A DNA stretch of 64,000 nt. It comes from Parabacteroides goldsteinii (GTDB lineage: Bacteria; Bacteroidota; Bacteroidia; Bacteroidales; Tannerellaceae). This document shows positions 17,897-26,088 of this stretch, in pieces. The stretch is from NCBI RefSeq assembly GCF_015550595.1, contig NZ_JADNBB010000017.1, forward strand, positions 62,001-126,000. The letters are read 5' to 3'. The notes beneath the pieces are model-generated. The model had not been told where the DNA came from, made no database searches, and saw only the letters and a list, made by a program, of their open reading frames with translations. How positions within the stretch are numbered: position 1 is the first letter of the stretch; every line of letters begins with the position of its first letter. The translations under genes and the position numbers were made by a program.

Positions 17897-17927
17897 GGAC
17901 AATAGGAATATAAATTTCCTATTGTCC
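17897..17927 (+). terminator. Bidirectional terminator between esterase and fhs
   Basis: GGACAATAGGAA and TTCCTATTGTCC form a perfect 12-bp stem with a 7-nt loop, followed by CTTTTCT. It lies between convergent genes. Confidence 0.8.
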
Positions 17928-17978
17928 CTTTTCTATTGAATAGGTATCATTAATAATCAAATTGTGACTTTTGAAAGA

Positions 17979-19646
17979 TCAACTCAATCCTTCTATCAAT
18001 CCGTTTACGATATCGATCCGTTTTGCCTGCGGATCTTTGGGAAGTCCCGGCATACGCATGATTTCACCCATAACGACAACGATCATTTCAGCACCGTTGT
18101 TAATGATAACGTCACGTACTTTCAATTCAAAATCTTTGGCGACACCGTAGGCTTTCGGGTCGGAAGAGAATGAATACTGGGTTTTTGCGATGCAGATAGG
18201 ATAATGGGAGATACCCAAGCTTTCAATCTGTTTGATCTTCTTGTCGGCAAGCGTTGTATATGTTACTGAGGCTGCGCCATAAATCTCTTTAGATACCTTC
18301 TTGATTTTTTCGCGTACCGGATCTGTATTTTCGTACACCAGTTTCAGAGGTCCCGATGGTTTGTTTTCAATCGTGTCTACTACCAGTTTAGCCAGTTCCA
18401 CACCACCTTCGCCGCCTTCTGCAAATACACTGTTCATGGCAAAACCAACACCCAGTTCCTTACAATGTTCGGCTACTAATGCGATTTCTTCATCCGTATC
18501 GGTTGCATAACGGTTGAAAGTTACGATCACTTCCTGGCCGAAACGTTTCATGTTGGCTACATGCTTGTCGAGGTTGGCGAAGCCGTTACGCAGACCTTCG
18601 ATATTCTGCTCCTTGATCTGTGCTTCGGGAACACCGCCGTGCAGCTTCAAACTTTGGGCAGTAGCAACGATAACTGTCAGTTTAGGAGTTAAGCCCGCTT
18701 TACGACATTTGATATCGAAGAACTTTTCAGCACCCAGATCGGCACCGAAACCAGCCTCCGTAATGACATAGTCACCGTAAGTAAGAGCCATCTTTGTAGC
18801 GATTATCGAGTTACATCCATGTGCGATGTTGGCGAATGGGCCACCATGAACGAACGCAGGTGTATTTTCCGTTGTCTGTACCAGGTTAGGCAGCAATGCA
18901 TCTTTCAGCAATACAGTGATCGCTCCGGCAACTCCCAGATCGTTTACTGTGAACGGTTGATCGTCGTAAGTATATCCCAACAGGATATTACCGATGCGAC
19001 GTTTTAAATCTTCCAGGTCGGTAGCCAGGCAAAGGATTGCCATCATTTCGGAAGCAGGAGTGATATCGAATCCTGTTTCGGTCGGGATACCGTTGGCAGA
19101 ACCACCCAATCCGGATACAATATTACGCAGGCTGCGGTCGTTCACGTCGAGTACACGTTTCCATTTGATCTCTTTCAATCCTTCACAGGTATTGCGTGTC
19201 TGATAAATATAGTTATCCAGCAACGCTGTAATCATATTGTGAGCGGAAGTAACGGCGTGGAAATCGCCGGTGAAGTGTAAGTTGATGTTTTCCATCGGCA
19301 ACACCTGGGCATAGCCACCTCCGGCAGCTCCACCTTTCATACCGAAACACGGGCCCAGTGAAGGTTCGCGCAAGGCTGCAACCGCCTTTTTACCGATCTT
19401 GTTCAGACCGAGGGCAAGGCCGATAGAAACCGTTGTCTTTCCAATACCAGCTTTAGTAGGAGTGATAGCTGTAACCAGGATCAGGTTATGTTCTTTGATT
19501 TTTTCTTCATCAATGAGATGGAGAGGCACTTTGGCGATGTAACGACCATAGTTCTGAACTTCCTCGCGCGGAATGCCTAATCCTGTAGCAACTTCCTTTA
19601 TTTTGCGAAGGGAGACTTCTCTTGCAATTTCTATATCCGATTTCAT
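17979..19646 (-). CDS. fhs: Formate-tetrahydrofolate ligase
   Basis: A 555-aa enzyme at the usual length of the family. The ATP loop [20 protein letters not shown] (about 62-81) and the family blocks [22 protein letters not shown] and [11 protein letters not shown] are complete. It makes 10-formyl-THF from formate, ATP and THF in the cytosol, supplying one-carbon units for purines and initiator tRNA formylation. It is a single gene with a matching promoter. Confidence 0.97.
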   Translation of the reverse strand: MKSDIEIAREVSLRKIKEVATGLGIPREEVQNYGRYIAKVPLHLIDEEKIKEHNLILVTAITPTKAGIGKTTVSIGLALGLNKIGKKAVAALREPSLGPCFGMKGGAAGGGYAQVLPMENINLHFTGDFHAVTSAHNMITALLDNYIYQTRNTCEGLKEIKWKRVLDVNDRSLRNIVSGLGGSANGIPTETGFDITPASEMMAILCLATDLEDLKRRIGNILLGYTYDDQPFTVNDLGVAGAITVLLKDALLPNLVQTTENTPAFVHGGPFANIAHGCNSIIATKMALTYGDYVITEAGFGADLGAEKFFDIKCRKAGLTPKLTVIVATAQSLKLHGGVPEAQIKEQNIEGLRNGFANLDKHVANMKRFGQEVIVTFNRYATDTDEEIALVAEHCKELGVGFAMNSVFAEGGEGGVELAKLVVDTIENKPSGPLKLVYENTDPVREKIKKVSKEIYGAASVTYTTLADKKIKQIESLGISHYPICIAKTQYSFSSDPKAYGVAKDFELKVRDVIINNGAEMIVVVMGEIMRMPGLPKDPQAKRIDIVNGLIEGLS

Positions 19647-19671
19647 GTGCTTATGTAAGTTTAAGAAGGAA

Positions 19672-19702
19672 CAAAAGTATATTATTTTTAATTAAATAAC
19701 AA
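19672..19702 (-). promoter_or_regulatory. fhs promoter
   Basis: The minus-strand -7 box TACTTTTG (19672-19679) and a -33 TTG (19700-19702, within TTTTG) are 20 bp apart, with the start codon 26 bp downstream. Confidence 0.65.
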
Positions 19703-19902
19703 AATGTCAGAATGAAAGGTTTCTGGCAGGAGTGGATATATTATATTACTGTCATATTGATGAAAGATGCTAAAAGATGAGTGGTAATAAACCTTTGTTA
19801 TCTTAAGGTGATATTTTTTGATGTTTTTGTCATCTTTAGTTGACAAAAACAATGCATTTAGATAGTTTTGCTCTTAAATAACTATAAAAGATGGATAATG
19901 GA

Positions 19903-19932
19903 TTGTTGTGTGTAACGATTTGATTAAATTTG
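19903..19932 (+). promoter_or_regulatory. Promoter of the orphan 150-aa gene
   Basis: TTG (19903-19905), then 19 bp, then TAAATTTG (19925-19932): a full match to the Bacteroidetes consensus. The start codon is 106 bp downstream, leaving an untranslated leader of about 100 nt. The 390-bp gap between fhs and this gene holds this promoter and the fhs promoter, and I see nothing else in it. Confidence 0.65.
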
Positions 19933-20038
19933 CGGTATCATAATAGCAAAATACAATAGATGGTAAGCTTAAGGTGATAAAAAGAAAGTGTATAACGATT
20001 TTAAAAACTTCGGTTTATGTAATTAAGGAGATTTGATT

Positions 20039-20491
20039 ATGACAACAATGAGATTTAGTTTGGCGGGTGTAACTTCAAGAGAGGTAGAAACAGGATCATG
20101 GATAAGAACAATTGTAGATTGTTTGGGAATCCGTATGTTTTCAAAGATGAGTTCTTCTGTGAATACAAATAATGTAGGTTGGGATACAACCAAACAGAAG
20201 GAAATCCAGGATCTTCATCATTATGCCGTCCGTAACTTGATCCCGAAGGCTGGTGTTTACCAGATGGAATTGCTTGAATCGTTGGCACAATCTGCTTCCA
20301 TATATTCACCGGAAGAGGTGGAATCTCTTTATAATGAAACGAATAAGAAGATCGAAGAGATCAGTAGTCATATTTCAGGTGTGTTGGTAAGTGCACGTGA
20401 GTTGTGTAAGTCAGGACACCAGAACTGGGAATCTGTTCAGTCACTCCGGTATCATATGAGCCGTTTGAGTAACATTATAGAATCAGTATAG
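20039..20491 (+). CDS. Hypothetical protein, 150 aa
   Basis: The start is ATG at 20039 because AAGGAG lies 8 nt upstream, an unusually good ribosome site for this genome (a TTG two codons earlier is less likely). The protein is soluble: residues 1-45 are beta-like (TTMRFSLAGVTSREVETGSW), and the rest is helical with a heptad-like stretch at about 85-120 (SPEEVESLYNETNKKIEEISSHI). I do not recognise the family. The strong promoter and good ribosome site suggest it is well expressed. It ends at a terminator shared with cobI. Confidence 0.8.
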   Translation: MTTMRFSLAGVTSREVETGSWIRTIVDCLGIRMFSKMSSSVNTNNVGWDTTKQKEIQDLHHYAVRNLIPKAGVYQMELLESLAQSASIYSPEEVESLYNETNKKIEEISSHISGVLVSARELCKSGHQNWESVQSLRYHMSRLSNIIESV

Positions 20492-20528
20492 TTTTTGCAA
20501 TACAATATCGATAGATTTTACCTTTAAT

Positions 20529-20577
20529 ATCCCCGTCATTTTCCGGATCTATTCTGTTTTCGGCTTATGATGGGGAT
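20529..20577 (-). terminator. Terminator between the orphan gene and cobI
   Basis: ATCCCCGTCAT and ATGATGGGGAT pair over 11 bp with one G-T pair across a 27-nt loop. One arm ends at the cobI stop codon. It can serve both convergent genes. Confidence 0.5.
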
Positions 20578-21275
20578 TATTGTATGATCATTAATGAAAA
20601 ATAGGGGTACACTTTATTCGCTATAATCTTCTTATCAGAAGTATAATATTCTTTTTCTGTTCCTACATTCTCAAAGTAATGGAACTGTGTCTGCGGATGC
20701 TTCCGGATACAGTCGTGTACAGCATTCACACATTGTGACAGTTTCATAATGACGATTACATATCCGGCGTTGATCTTTTCACTCAACTCTTCGGTAGAAG
20801 GTGTGCCGGGAATGACAACGATCTGCTCTTCCTGTTTGACGATATGCAAACCAGCCAAAGCTCCGGCGGCAATGAAAGCCGGAATCCCGGCAATACGTTG
20901 TACGGCGATCCCTGTCTCTGTAAGTTTGTCGTATATGTATTGTATGGATGAATAGAAACCGGCATCCCCTTCGGCAACGATGACAATCCGTTTACCTATT
21001 GCATGGTTTGCCACAGCTTCATTGTATAAACTATCGTAGGCTTTCCAGGCCTCTGTACGATCTTTACTCATAGGAAGCATAAAGCATCGTATGGCAACTT
21101 CGTTTATCTCCAAAGCACGCACGATATCAGCCGCACGTGAAAGAGAATCTCCCTGCTTATTCCGGGTAGCCGGACAATAGATTATATCTGCCTGCTGAAG
21201 TTGTTTAAACCCTTTTACAGTGATAAGTTCCGGTTCACCGGGACCTAATGAAACGAAGCTGATAGGATGTGTCAT
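20577..21275 (-). CDS. cobI: Precorrin-2 C20-methyltransferase
   Basis: A 232-aa SAM-dependent tetrapyrrole methylase. FVSLGPGEPELITVKGFKQL is the N-terminal SAM loop, VIVAEGDAGFYSS the second block, and AGIPAFIAAGALAGLHI the third. The set fits CobI/CbiL, which methylates C20 of (cobalt-)precorrin-2. I place the start at MTHPISF because the conserved domain begins there; an ATG 18 codons earlier adds an unrelated stretch. It lies apart from the other corrin genes, 72 bp after an HsmA-like gene on the same strand, and has no riboswitch directly upstream. Confidence 0.88.
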   Translation of the reverse strand: MTHPISFVSLGPGEPELITVKGFKQLQQADIIYCPATRNKQGDSLSRAADIVRALEINEVAIRCFMLPMSKDRTEAWKAYDSLYNEAVANHAIGKRIVIVAEGDAGFYSSIQYIYDKLTETGIAVQRIAGIPAFIAAGALAGLHIVKQEEQIVVIPGTPSTEELSEKINAGYVIVIMKLSQCVNAVHDCIRKHPQTQFHYFENVGTEKEYYTSDKKIIANKVYPYFSLMIIQ

Positions 21276-21347
21276 TTGCTCTTGTTTTATTCGGAGGGCA
21301 AAAGTGCTTAAAATAACGGAAGTCTCCAAATAAACTGCTGAACAATA

Positions 21348-21752
21348 TCAGGGGTGAAGCGACATTCCCAGATAGCCCCCTATGAAATAAGGGATTAACC
21401 AGATACACCAGACAACTATACTGAAACGGTTGAAATGAGCTTTCGCTTTGAGGGACCCTTTAAGATAGGTCCATAAAGCCCATAACGCATGGACAAACAT
21501 CAGGCAGATCGCTATTATTCCGGTGATGGTGTGGAGATTATCTTGTATTCCGGTCATTTGCGCAATCTGTTCCATCAGGCCGGTACCGATAGCATCGGCG
21601 AATAGTCCGGCGATAAAGAAAGCTACATGCCAGGCTTTCAGCTTCTTTTGGATGCGTTCGCCCCATACACCGATTGTATAAAATACTAATGCCGATGATA
21701 TTACGCAAATAGCTGCAATTAAGAAATGAGTGTCTACCTGATTGAGTACCAT
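21348..21752 (-). CDS. Small four-helix membrane protein, HsmA-like
   Basis: A 134-aa protein with four transmembrane segments (about 8-28, 43-62, 74-93 and 108-128). It starts with VDTHFLIAAICVISSALVFYTIGVWGE. The pattern recalls the HsmA/TIGR03987 family of uncharacterised small membrane proteins; this is from memory. His residues at several helix ends (H9, H42, H73, H89) could bind heme or metal. It lies upstream of cobI on the same strand and is divergent from the riboswitch-controlled B12 importer. Confidence 0.65.
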   Translation of the reverse strand: MVLNQVDTHFLIAAICVISSALVFYTIGVWGERIQKKLKAWHVAFFIAGLFADAIGTGLMEQIAQMTGIQDNLHTITGIIAICLMFVHALWALWTYLKGSLKAKAHFNRFSIVVWCIWLIPYFIGGYLGMSLHP

Positions 21753-21824
21753 AATGCTGTCATTTTCTGTAAATAACAGTTCCGTATGCGAAAGGTTCAG
21801 TTTTTCTTATTACTTTTGCGCTCG

Positions 21825-22000
21825 AAATCGGTTCTGTAAAACTCCTGTTCACGGAGACAGATTAAAAGGGAACCGGGTGTAAATCCCGGACAGTCCACGC
21901 TGCTGTGAAGCTTTATAAACATCCTGATAATACCTTTTGCCACTGGTCTTTGCGATCGGGAAGGCATTCGGGATGGAAGTAAGTCAGAAGACCTGCCATT
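21825..22000 (+). ncRNA. Cobalamin riboswitch upstream of B12 importer
   Basis: The conserved core is present: AAAAGGGAACCGGGTG, then AAATCCCGGACAGTCC, then GCTGCTGTGA, then GCCACTGG, and the B12 box AAGTCAGAAGACCTGCC (21981-21997). A -7 box TACTTTTG (21811-21818) sits just upstream. The importer start codon is 67 nt past the B12 box. Bound adenosylcobalamin should switch the importer operon off. Confidence 0.93.
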
Positions 22001-22063
22001 TTTTGCATAACGATTGTCCTCGTGGGTTTGGACAGTTTGTGTCGGATAAAAACAAATAGAAAT

Positions 22064-23224
22064 ATGAATAAGTATTTACTCGGTGGCTGCCTGTTAGCGT
22101 TAATGGCTGCATCGTGCGTATCGAAAGGAAATCAGCAGGAGAAAGAGAATGCATCGTCGCAACAAACGATTACGGCGGATAGGATGGTTCAGATCACACC
22201 TGAATATGCCGAAGGTTTTCAGTTGACCTATGCCGACGGTTATGTTCTGATGGATATACATGACCCGCAGAATGAAGAAAGCACGCACTTCCTGTATGCG
22301 TTGGTTCCCCGTGGGACGAAGCCGGAAGGTATTCCTGCCGATTATACAGTGATCGAAACGCCTGTGCGCAGTGCCATTTGTATGACCTCCCTGCAGCTCT
22401 CCAATTTCATAAAGTTGGGAGCGGAGGATAAGGTGGTCGGTATCACGAGTACGCGCCATCTGTTTAATAAGACTATCAATGATCAGCTGAAGGAAGGAAA
22501 GACAGCGAAGATCGGGATCGAAGGTAATTTCGATAATGAGGTGATTATGAGTATTAATCCCGACCTGATCCTGATCTCTCCCTTTAAGCGTGGCGGATAC
22601 GAGACGATGAAAGATATCGGTATCCCTCTGATTCCTCATCTGGGATATAAAGAAATGACACCGCTGGGACAGGCTGAATGGATTAAGTTTGTCGGTCTGT
22701 TACTCGGGATAGAGCAGGAAGCCAATGAGAAATTCTCCATTATAGAGAACCGCTACAACGAATTGAAAGAGCTGACTGCCGAAGGTAAAGTGCAGAGACG
22801 TCCTATTGTATTCAGTGGCGAAATACATGGTGGTAACTGGTATGCAGTAGGAGGAAAGAGCTTCCTTGCACAGCTTTTCAAAGATGCCGGCGCTGATTAT
22901 TTTTTGAAAGACGACGATCGCTCCGGCGGTGTGACGCTCGACTTCGAGACGGTCTATAACCAGGCCGATGAAGCCGATTACTGGCGTATCGTAAACAGCT
23001 ATCCGGGAACATATACTTATAAATCACTGAAAGATCAGGATCCCCGTTATGCAGACTTCCGTGCTTTCAAGGAAAAAGGAGTGATCTATTGTAATATGCG
23101 GGAGAAACCTTTTTATGAAAGCATGCCGACCGAGCCGGAAGTTGTATTGGGCGATTTATTGCATATCTTCCACCCGAATTTATTGCCGGATCACACGCCT
23201 GTCTATTATGATTTACTTAAATAA
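22064..23224 (+). CDS. btuF: ABC transporter substrate-binding lipoprotein, BtuF-like
   Basis: A 386-aa lipoprotein: MNKYLLGGCLLALMAASC has a lipobox ending at Cys18. I chose this start because the upstream in-frame codons have no signal sequence and fall in the riboswitch tail. The mature part is a type III periplasmic binding protein (IKLGAEDKVVGIT, INPDLILISPF, PIVFSGEIHGGNWYAVGG, LDFETVYNQADEADYW). The family covers B12, siderophore and heme ligands. The cobalamin riboswitch and corrin genes nearby point to B12 or another corrinoid. It is followed directly by the permease gene with no gap. Confidence 0.88.
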   Translation: MNKYLLGGCLLALMAASCVSKGNQQEKENASSQQTITADRMVQITPEYAEGFQLTYADGYVLMDIHDPQNEESTHFLYALVPRGTKPEGIPADYTVIETPVRSAICMTSLQLSNFIKLGAEDKVVGITSTRHLFNKTINDQLKEGKTAKIGIEGNFDNEVIMSINPDLILISPFKRGGYETMKDIGIPLIPHLGYKEMTPLGQAEWIKFVGLLLGIEQEANEKFSIIENRYNELKELTAEGKVQRRPIVFSGEIHGGNWYAVGGKSFLAQLFKDAGADYFLKDDDRSGGVTLDFETVYNQADEADYWRIVNSYPGTYTYKSLKDQDPRYADFRAFKEKGVIYCNMREKPFYESMPTEPEVVLGDLLHIFHPNLLPDHTPVYYDLLK

Positions 23225-24271
23225 ATGGGGACGATGAAGTATTCTAACACTATCCTGATGCTTTTGATCCTTGTTTCAATCGTCGTGTTGCTGTTTCTGA
23301 ATCTGGTGTTGGGCTCTGTTTCGATTCCCTTCCATTCGGTTTGGAATATCATCTGCGGCAATGGCGACGAACCGGTCACCTGGCAGAATATTATCTGGAA
23401 ATCACGCTTTCCGCAAGCTTTGACGGCATTAGTTGCGGGAGCCGGGTTAGCTATCAGCGGGCTTCAGATGCAAACCGTATTCCGTAACCCTTTGGCGGGA
23501 CCTTCTGTGTTGGGTATCAGTTCCGGTGCAAGTATGGGAGTTGCCTTCGTTGTCTTGCTGAGTGGAAGCCTGGGAGGCGTGGCGTTGAGTAAACTGGGCT
23601 TTATGGGGGAGATTGCTTTATCTATTGCGGCCATAGTCGGTTCCTTGTCTGTTATGGCACTGATCGTTTATGTCTCGCAGAAGGTTAAAGGGAATGTGAC
23701 GCTATTGATTATCGGGGTGATGATCGGCTATGTAGCAAATGCGGTGATCGGTGTGTTGAAATTCTTTAGTGTGGAAGAAGATATCCGTGCTTATGTAATC
23801 TGGGGACTGGGAAGTTTCTCACGTGTCTCCGGTAATCAGATGATGCTTTTCGTGGCGATTATGGCTATCCTGATCCCTCTTTCGTTCCTATTGATAAAGA
23901 CATTGAACCTGATGCTTCTCGGCGATGGGTATGCCCGCAACCTGGGACTGAATATTAAACGGGCACGCCTGCTCGTTATCACCTCTGCCGGTGTATTGAC
24001 AGCTATCGTGACCGCTTACTGTGGTCCGATCGTTTTCCTGGGGCTTGCAGTTCCTCATCTTTGCCGGGCCATTTTCCAGACATCCGATCATCGCATACTG
24101 ATGCCCGGTGTCTTATTTGTGGGGGCAGCCCTGGCATTGGCTTGTAACCTGATAGCCCGTATGCCAGGATTTGAGGGGGCTTTGCCGGTCAACTCGGTAA
24201 CCGCGTTGGTCGGTGCTCCGGTCGTTGCTTCCGTATTATTCCGCCGACGTAAAAATGAACTGAACGAATGA
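23225..24271 (+). CDS. btuC: ABC transporter permease, BtuC/FecCD type
   Basis: A 348-aa inner-membrane protein with about ten helices. It has the FecCD blocks RFPQALTALVAGAGLAISGLQMQ, FRNPLAGPSVLGISSGASMG and GPIVFLGLAVPHLCRAIF (the last contains the coupling segment to the ATPase). It starts at the base after the btuF stop and overlaps the ATPase gene by 4 bp. Substrate is inferred from the riboswitch. Confidence 0.93.
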   Translation: MGTMKYSNTILMLLILVSIVVLLFLNLVLGSVSIPFHSVWNIICGNGDEPVTWQNIIWKSRFPQALTALVAGAGLAISGLQMQTVFRNPLAGPSVLGISSGASMGVAFVVLLSGSLGGVALSKLGFMGEIALSIAAIVGSLSVMALIVYVSQKVKGNVTLLIIGVMIGYVANAVIGVLKFFSVEEDIRAYVIWGLGSFSRVSGNQMMLFVAIMAILIPLSFLLIKTLNLMLLGDGYARNLGLNIKRARLLVITSAGVLTAIVTAYCGPIVFLGLAVPHLCRAIFQTSDHRILMPGVLFVGAALALACNLIARMPGFEGALPVNSVTALVGAPVVASVLFRRRKNELNE

Positions 24272-25284
24272 GTATGAAAGAGGCAACTATTCAGATAAAC
24301 GATCTCTCTATCGGCTATCATTCCAAGAATGATACAAAGCTGGTAGCGAGCCATATAACGACAATAATCTACAGTGGCGAATTAACCTGCCTACTGGGAG
24401 CCAACGGTGTCGGGAAGTCTACTTTATTACGTACCTTGTCCGCTTTCCAGCCTCGTATATCCGGTGAAATAGCACTACTGTCCCGCGATATACAGCACTA
24501 TAGTGACAAGGAGCTTAGCACTATAGTGGGAGTGGTACTGACAGATAAGTGTGAGATCCGTAACATGACTGTCCGGGAATTGATAGGGATGGGACGCAGT
24601 CCGTACACCGGTTTTTGGGGACGATTGGGAAAAGAAGACAAGCAGATTGTAGAAGATTCTATCTCCTTGGTCCGTATCGGAAATCTAGCTTCACGCATGG
24701 TGCATACCCTTTCCGACGGCGAGCGGCAGAAAGTTATGATCGCCAAAGCGCTGGCGCAGGAAACACCTGTTATCTTTCTCGATGAACCGACGGCTTTCCT
24801 CGATTTTCCCAGTAAAGTCGAGATCATGCAATTGTTGCATAGTCTTACCCGCTCTACCAATAAAACGATTTTCCTTTCCACTCATGATCTCGAACTAGCC
24901 CTTCAGATAGCCGATAAGATCTGGCTGATGGATCGAGAGAAAGGGATCAGCACCGGTACGCCCGAAGACCTGGCATTGAGTGGTTATCTGAGCGGTTTCT
25001 TTGCCCGTAAAGGGATTGTCTTCGATATGGAAACCGGATTGTTCCGTATCGACAACCCATACGATAAGAAAATCCGTCTTGTCGGTGACGGCCGGAAATA
25101 TGCAATGGTGCGTAAGGCTCTTTTGCGAAACGGTTTCTATGCCGGCTCCGAAATAGAATCGGAGAACTGGATCGATGCCGGTGATACTGCAACATCTGCC
25201 ATCACCCTTTGTTTTTCGGACGGACAGCAGCGGCAGGTTGCTTCCATTGAAGAATTGTTGTTATCTCTGGATGCTGTCAACTGA
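24268..25284 (+). CDS. btuD: ABC transporter ATP-binding protein, BtuD-like
   Basis: A 338-aa ATPase. Walker A is GANGVGKST, the signature is LSDGERQKV, Walker B is VIFLDEPTAFLD, and the switch His is in FLSTHDLE. A C-terminal extension of about 80 residues (after about 258) goes beyond the usual 250-aa length. It includes RLVGDGRKYAMVRKALLRNGF and may be a small regulatory domain. It powers uptake with the two preceding gene products and is translationally coupled to the permease. Confidence 0.92.
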   Translation: MSMKEATIQINDLSIGYHSKNDTKLVASHITTIIYSGELTCLLGANGVGKSTLLRTLSAFQPRISGEIALLSRDIQHYSDKELSTIVGVVLTDKCEIRNMTVRELIGMGRSPYTGFWGRLGKEDKQIVEDSISLVRIGNLASRMVHTLSDGERQKVMIAKALAQETPVIFLDEPTAFLDFPSKVEIMQLLHSLTRSTNKTIFLSTHDLELALQIADKIWLMDREKGISTGTPEDLALSGYLSGFFARKGIVFDMETGLFRIDNPYDKKIRLVGDGRKYAMVRKALLRNGFYAGSEIESENWIDAGDTATSAITLCFSDGQQRQVASIEELLLSLDAVN

Positions 25285-25353
25285 AATATGTTAACAGGAT
25301 AAACTTTTTTCATTTCGTTTGTTATATATAGGTAATTCAAAATATTAATCGTC

Positions 25354-26031
25354 ATGAAAAAGTATTTCTTGTTTGTCTTTCTCGTCTCTGCATGGGCATT
25401 TACCTCCTGTGATAATGATGACGCTCCCGATATCGATGCGGATGTTCCCTTTTATCAGAATCTGGGTGTCGCTTACGATGTGACTAATAATACGACGCGT
25501 GTCGGAGCTAATTTCAATAAACTGGATAGTGCCGGCATCAATATCAAACTGAACGGTCCGGCTTCCATTACAATCAATGGTAAAACCCCGGATTTTGACA
25601 ATGTGGGTACTTATTTTTATACTTATTCATTCTCCGGATTGGATGATATGACTTTTGTCTTTACGCGGGCAAAAGACAGTATCTATACAAATGTTGCTTC
25701 CATAAATGACGTGAAGCCGATCGCTATCCCCGAGTCTTTTACTTCAGCTAAAATAACAGGTACGACTACGCTTACCTGGGAGGGAGATCCGGTAGGAAAG
25801 GATGAAGTTGTCGGTGTACAGATCACTTATAATGGTGGATCTTATAATATATTAAACCGTACTGAAGGTAGTAAATCCATTGATATCAATTTCAGTAACA
25901 TGGTAAATGCTTCTAAAGGAACTTTGTCTCTCAGCCGGGCCAAAATACTTCCTTTGCAGGAAGATAATGGGAATGCAGGTGGACAATTGGATGTTTCCTA
26001 TATCCGGAGTAAAGAGATTGCATTGGAATAA
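25354..26031 (+). CDS. Hypothetical lipoprotein, 225 aa
   Basis: The signal MKKYFLFVFLVSAWAFTSC has a lipobox with Cys19, followed by acidic DNDDAPDIDAD, which fits a Bacteroidetes lipoprotein export signal. The mature part is beta-rich (repeated SITINGKT, TLTWEGDP, GVQITYNGGSYNI) and looks like one or two immunoglobulin-like domains. I do not recognise the family. It lies 69 bp after the B12 importer on the same strand and may belong to that operon, for example as a surface corrinoid-binding accessory. That role is inferred from position only. Confidence 0.75.
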   Translation: MKKYFLFVFLVSAWAFTSCDNDDAPDIDADVPFYQNLGVAYDVTNNTTRVGANFNKLDSAGINIKLNGPASITINGKTPDFDNVGTYFYTYSFSGLDDMTFVFTRAKDSIYTNVASINDVKPIAIPESFTSAKITGTTTLTWEGDPVGKDEVVGVQITYNGGSYNILNRTEGSKSIDINFSNMVNASKGTLSLSRAKILPLQEDNGNAGGQLDVSYIRSKEIALE

Positions 26032-26058
26032 AAACGGGGTGAAAATTCAACCTGTTTT
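26031..26058 (+). terminator. Terminator between the lipoprotein and cobK-cbiD
   Basis: AAAACGGGGTGAA and TTCAACCTGTTTT form a 13-bp stem with one wobble and one mismatch, and T residues at the 3' side. It is located between convergent genes. Confidence 0.55.
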
Positions 26059-26088
26059 TGAGGTGAACTCAAATAGATAGGATACGGA

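Noticed and set aside
21276-21329. Earlier start for cobI
   Set aside because: The 18 extra codons carry no conserved residues, and the methylase SAM loop begins right after the later ATG.
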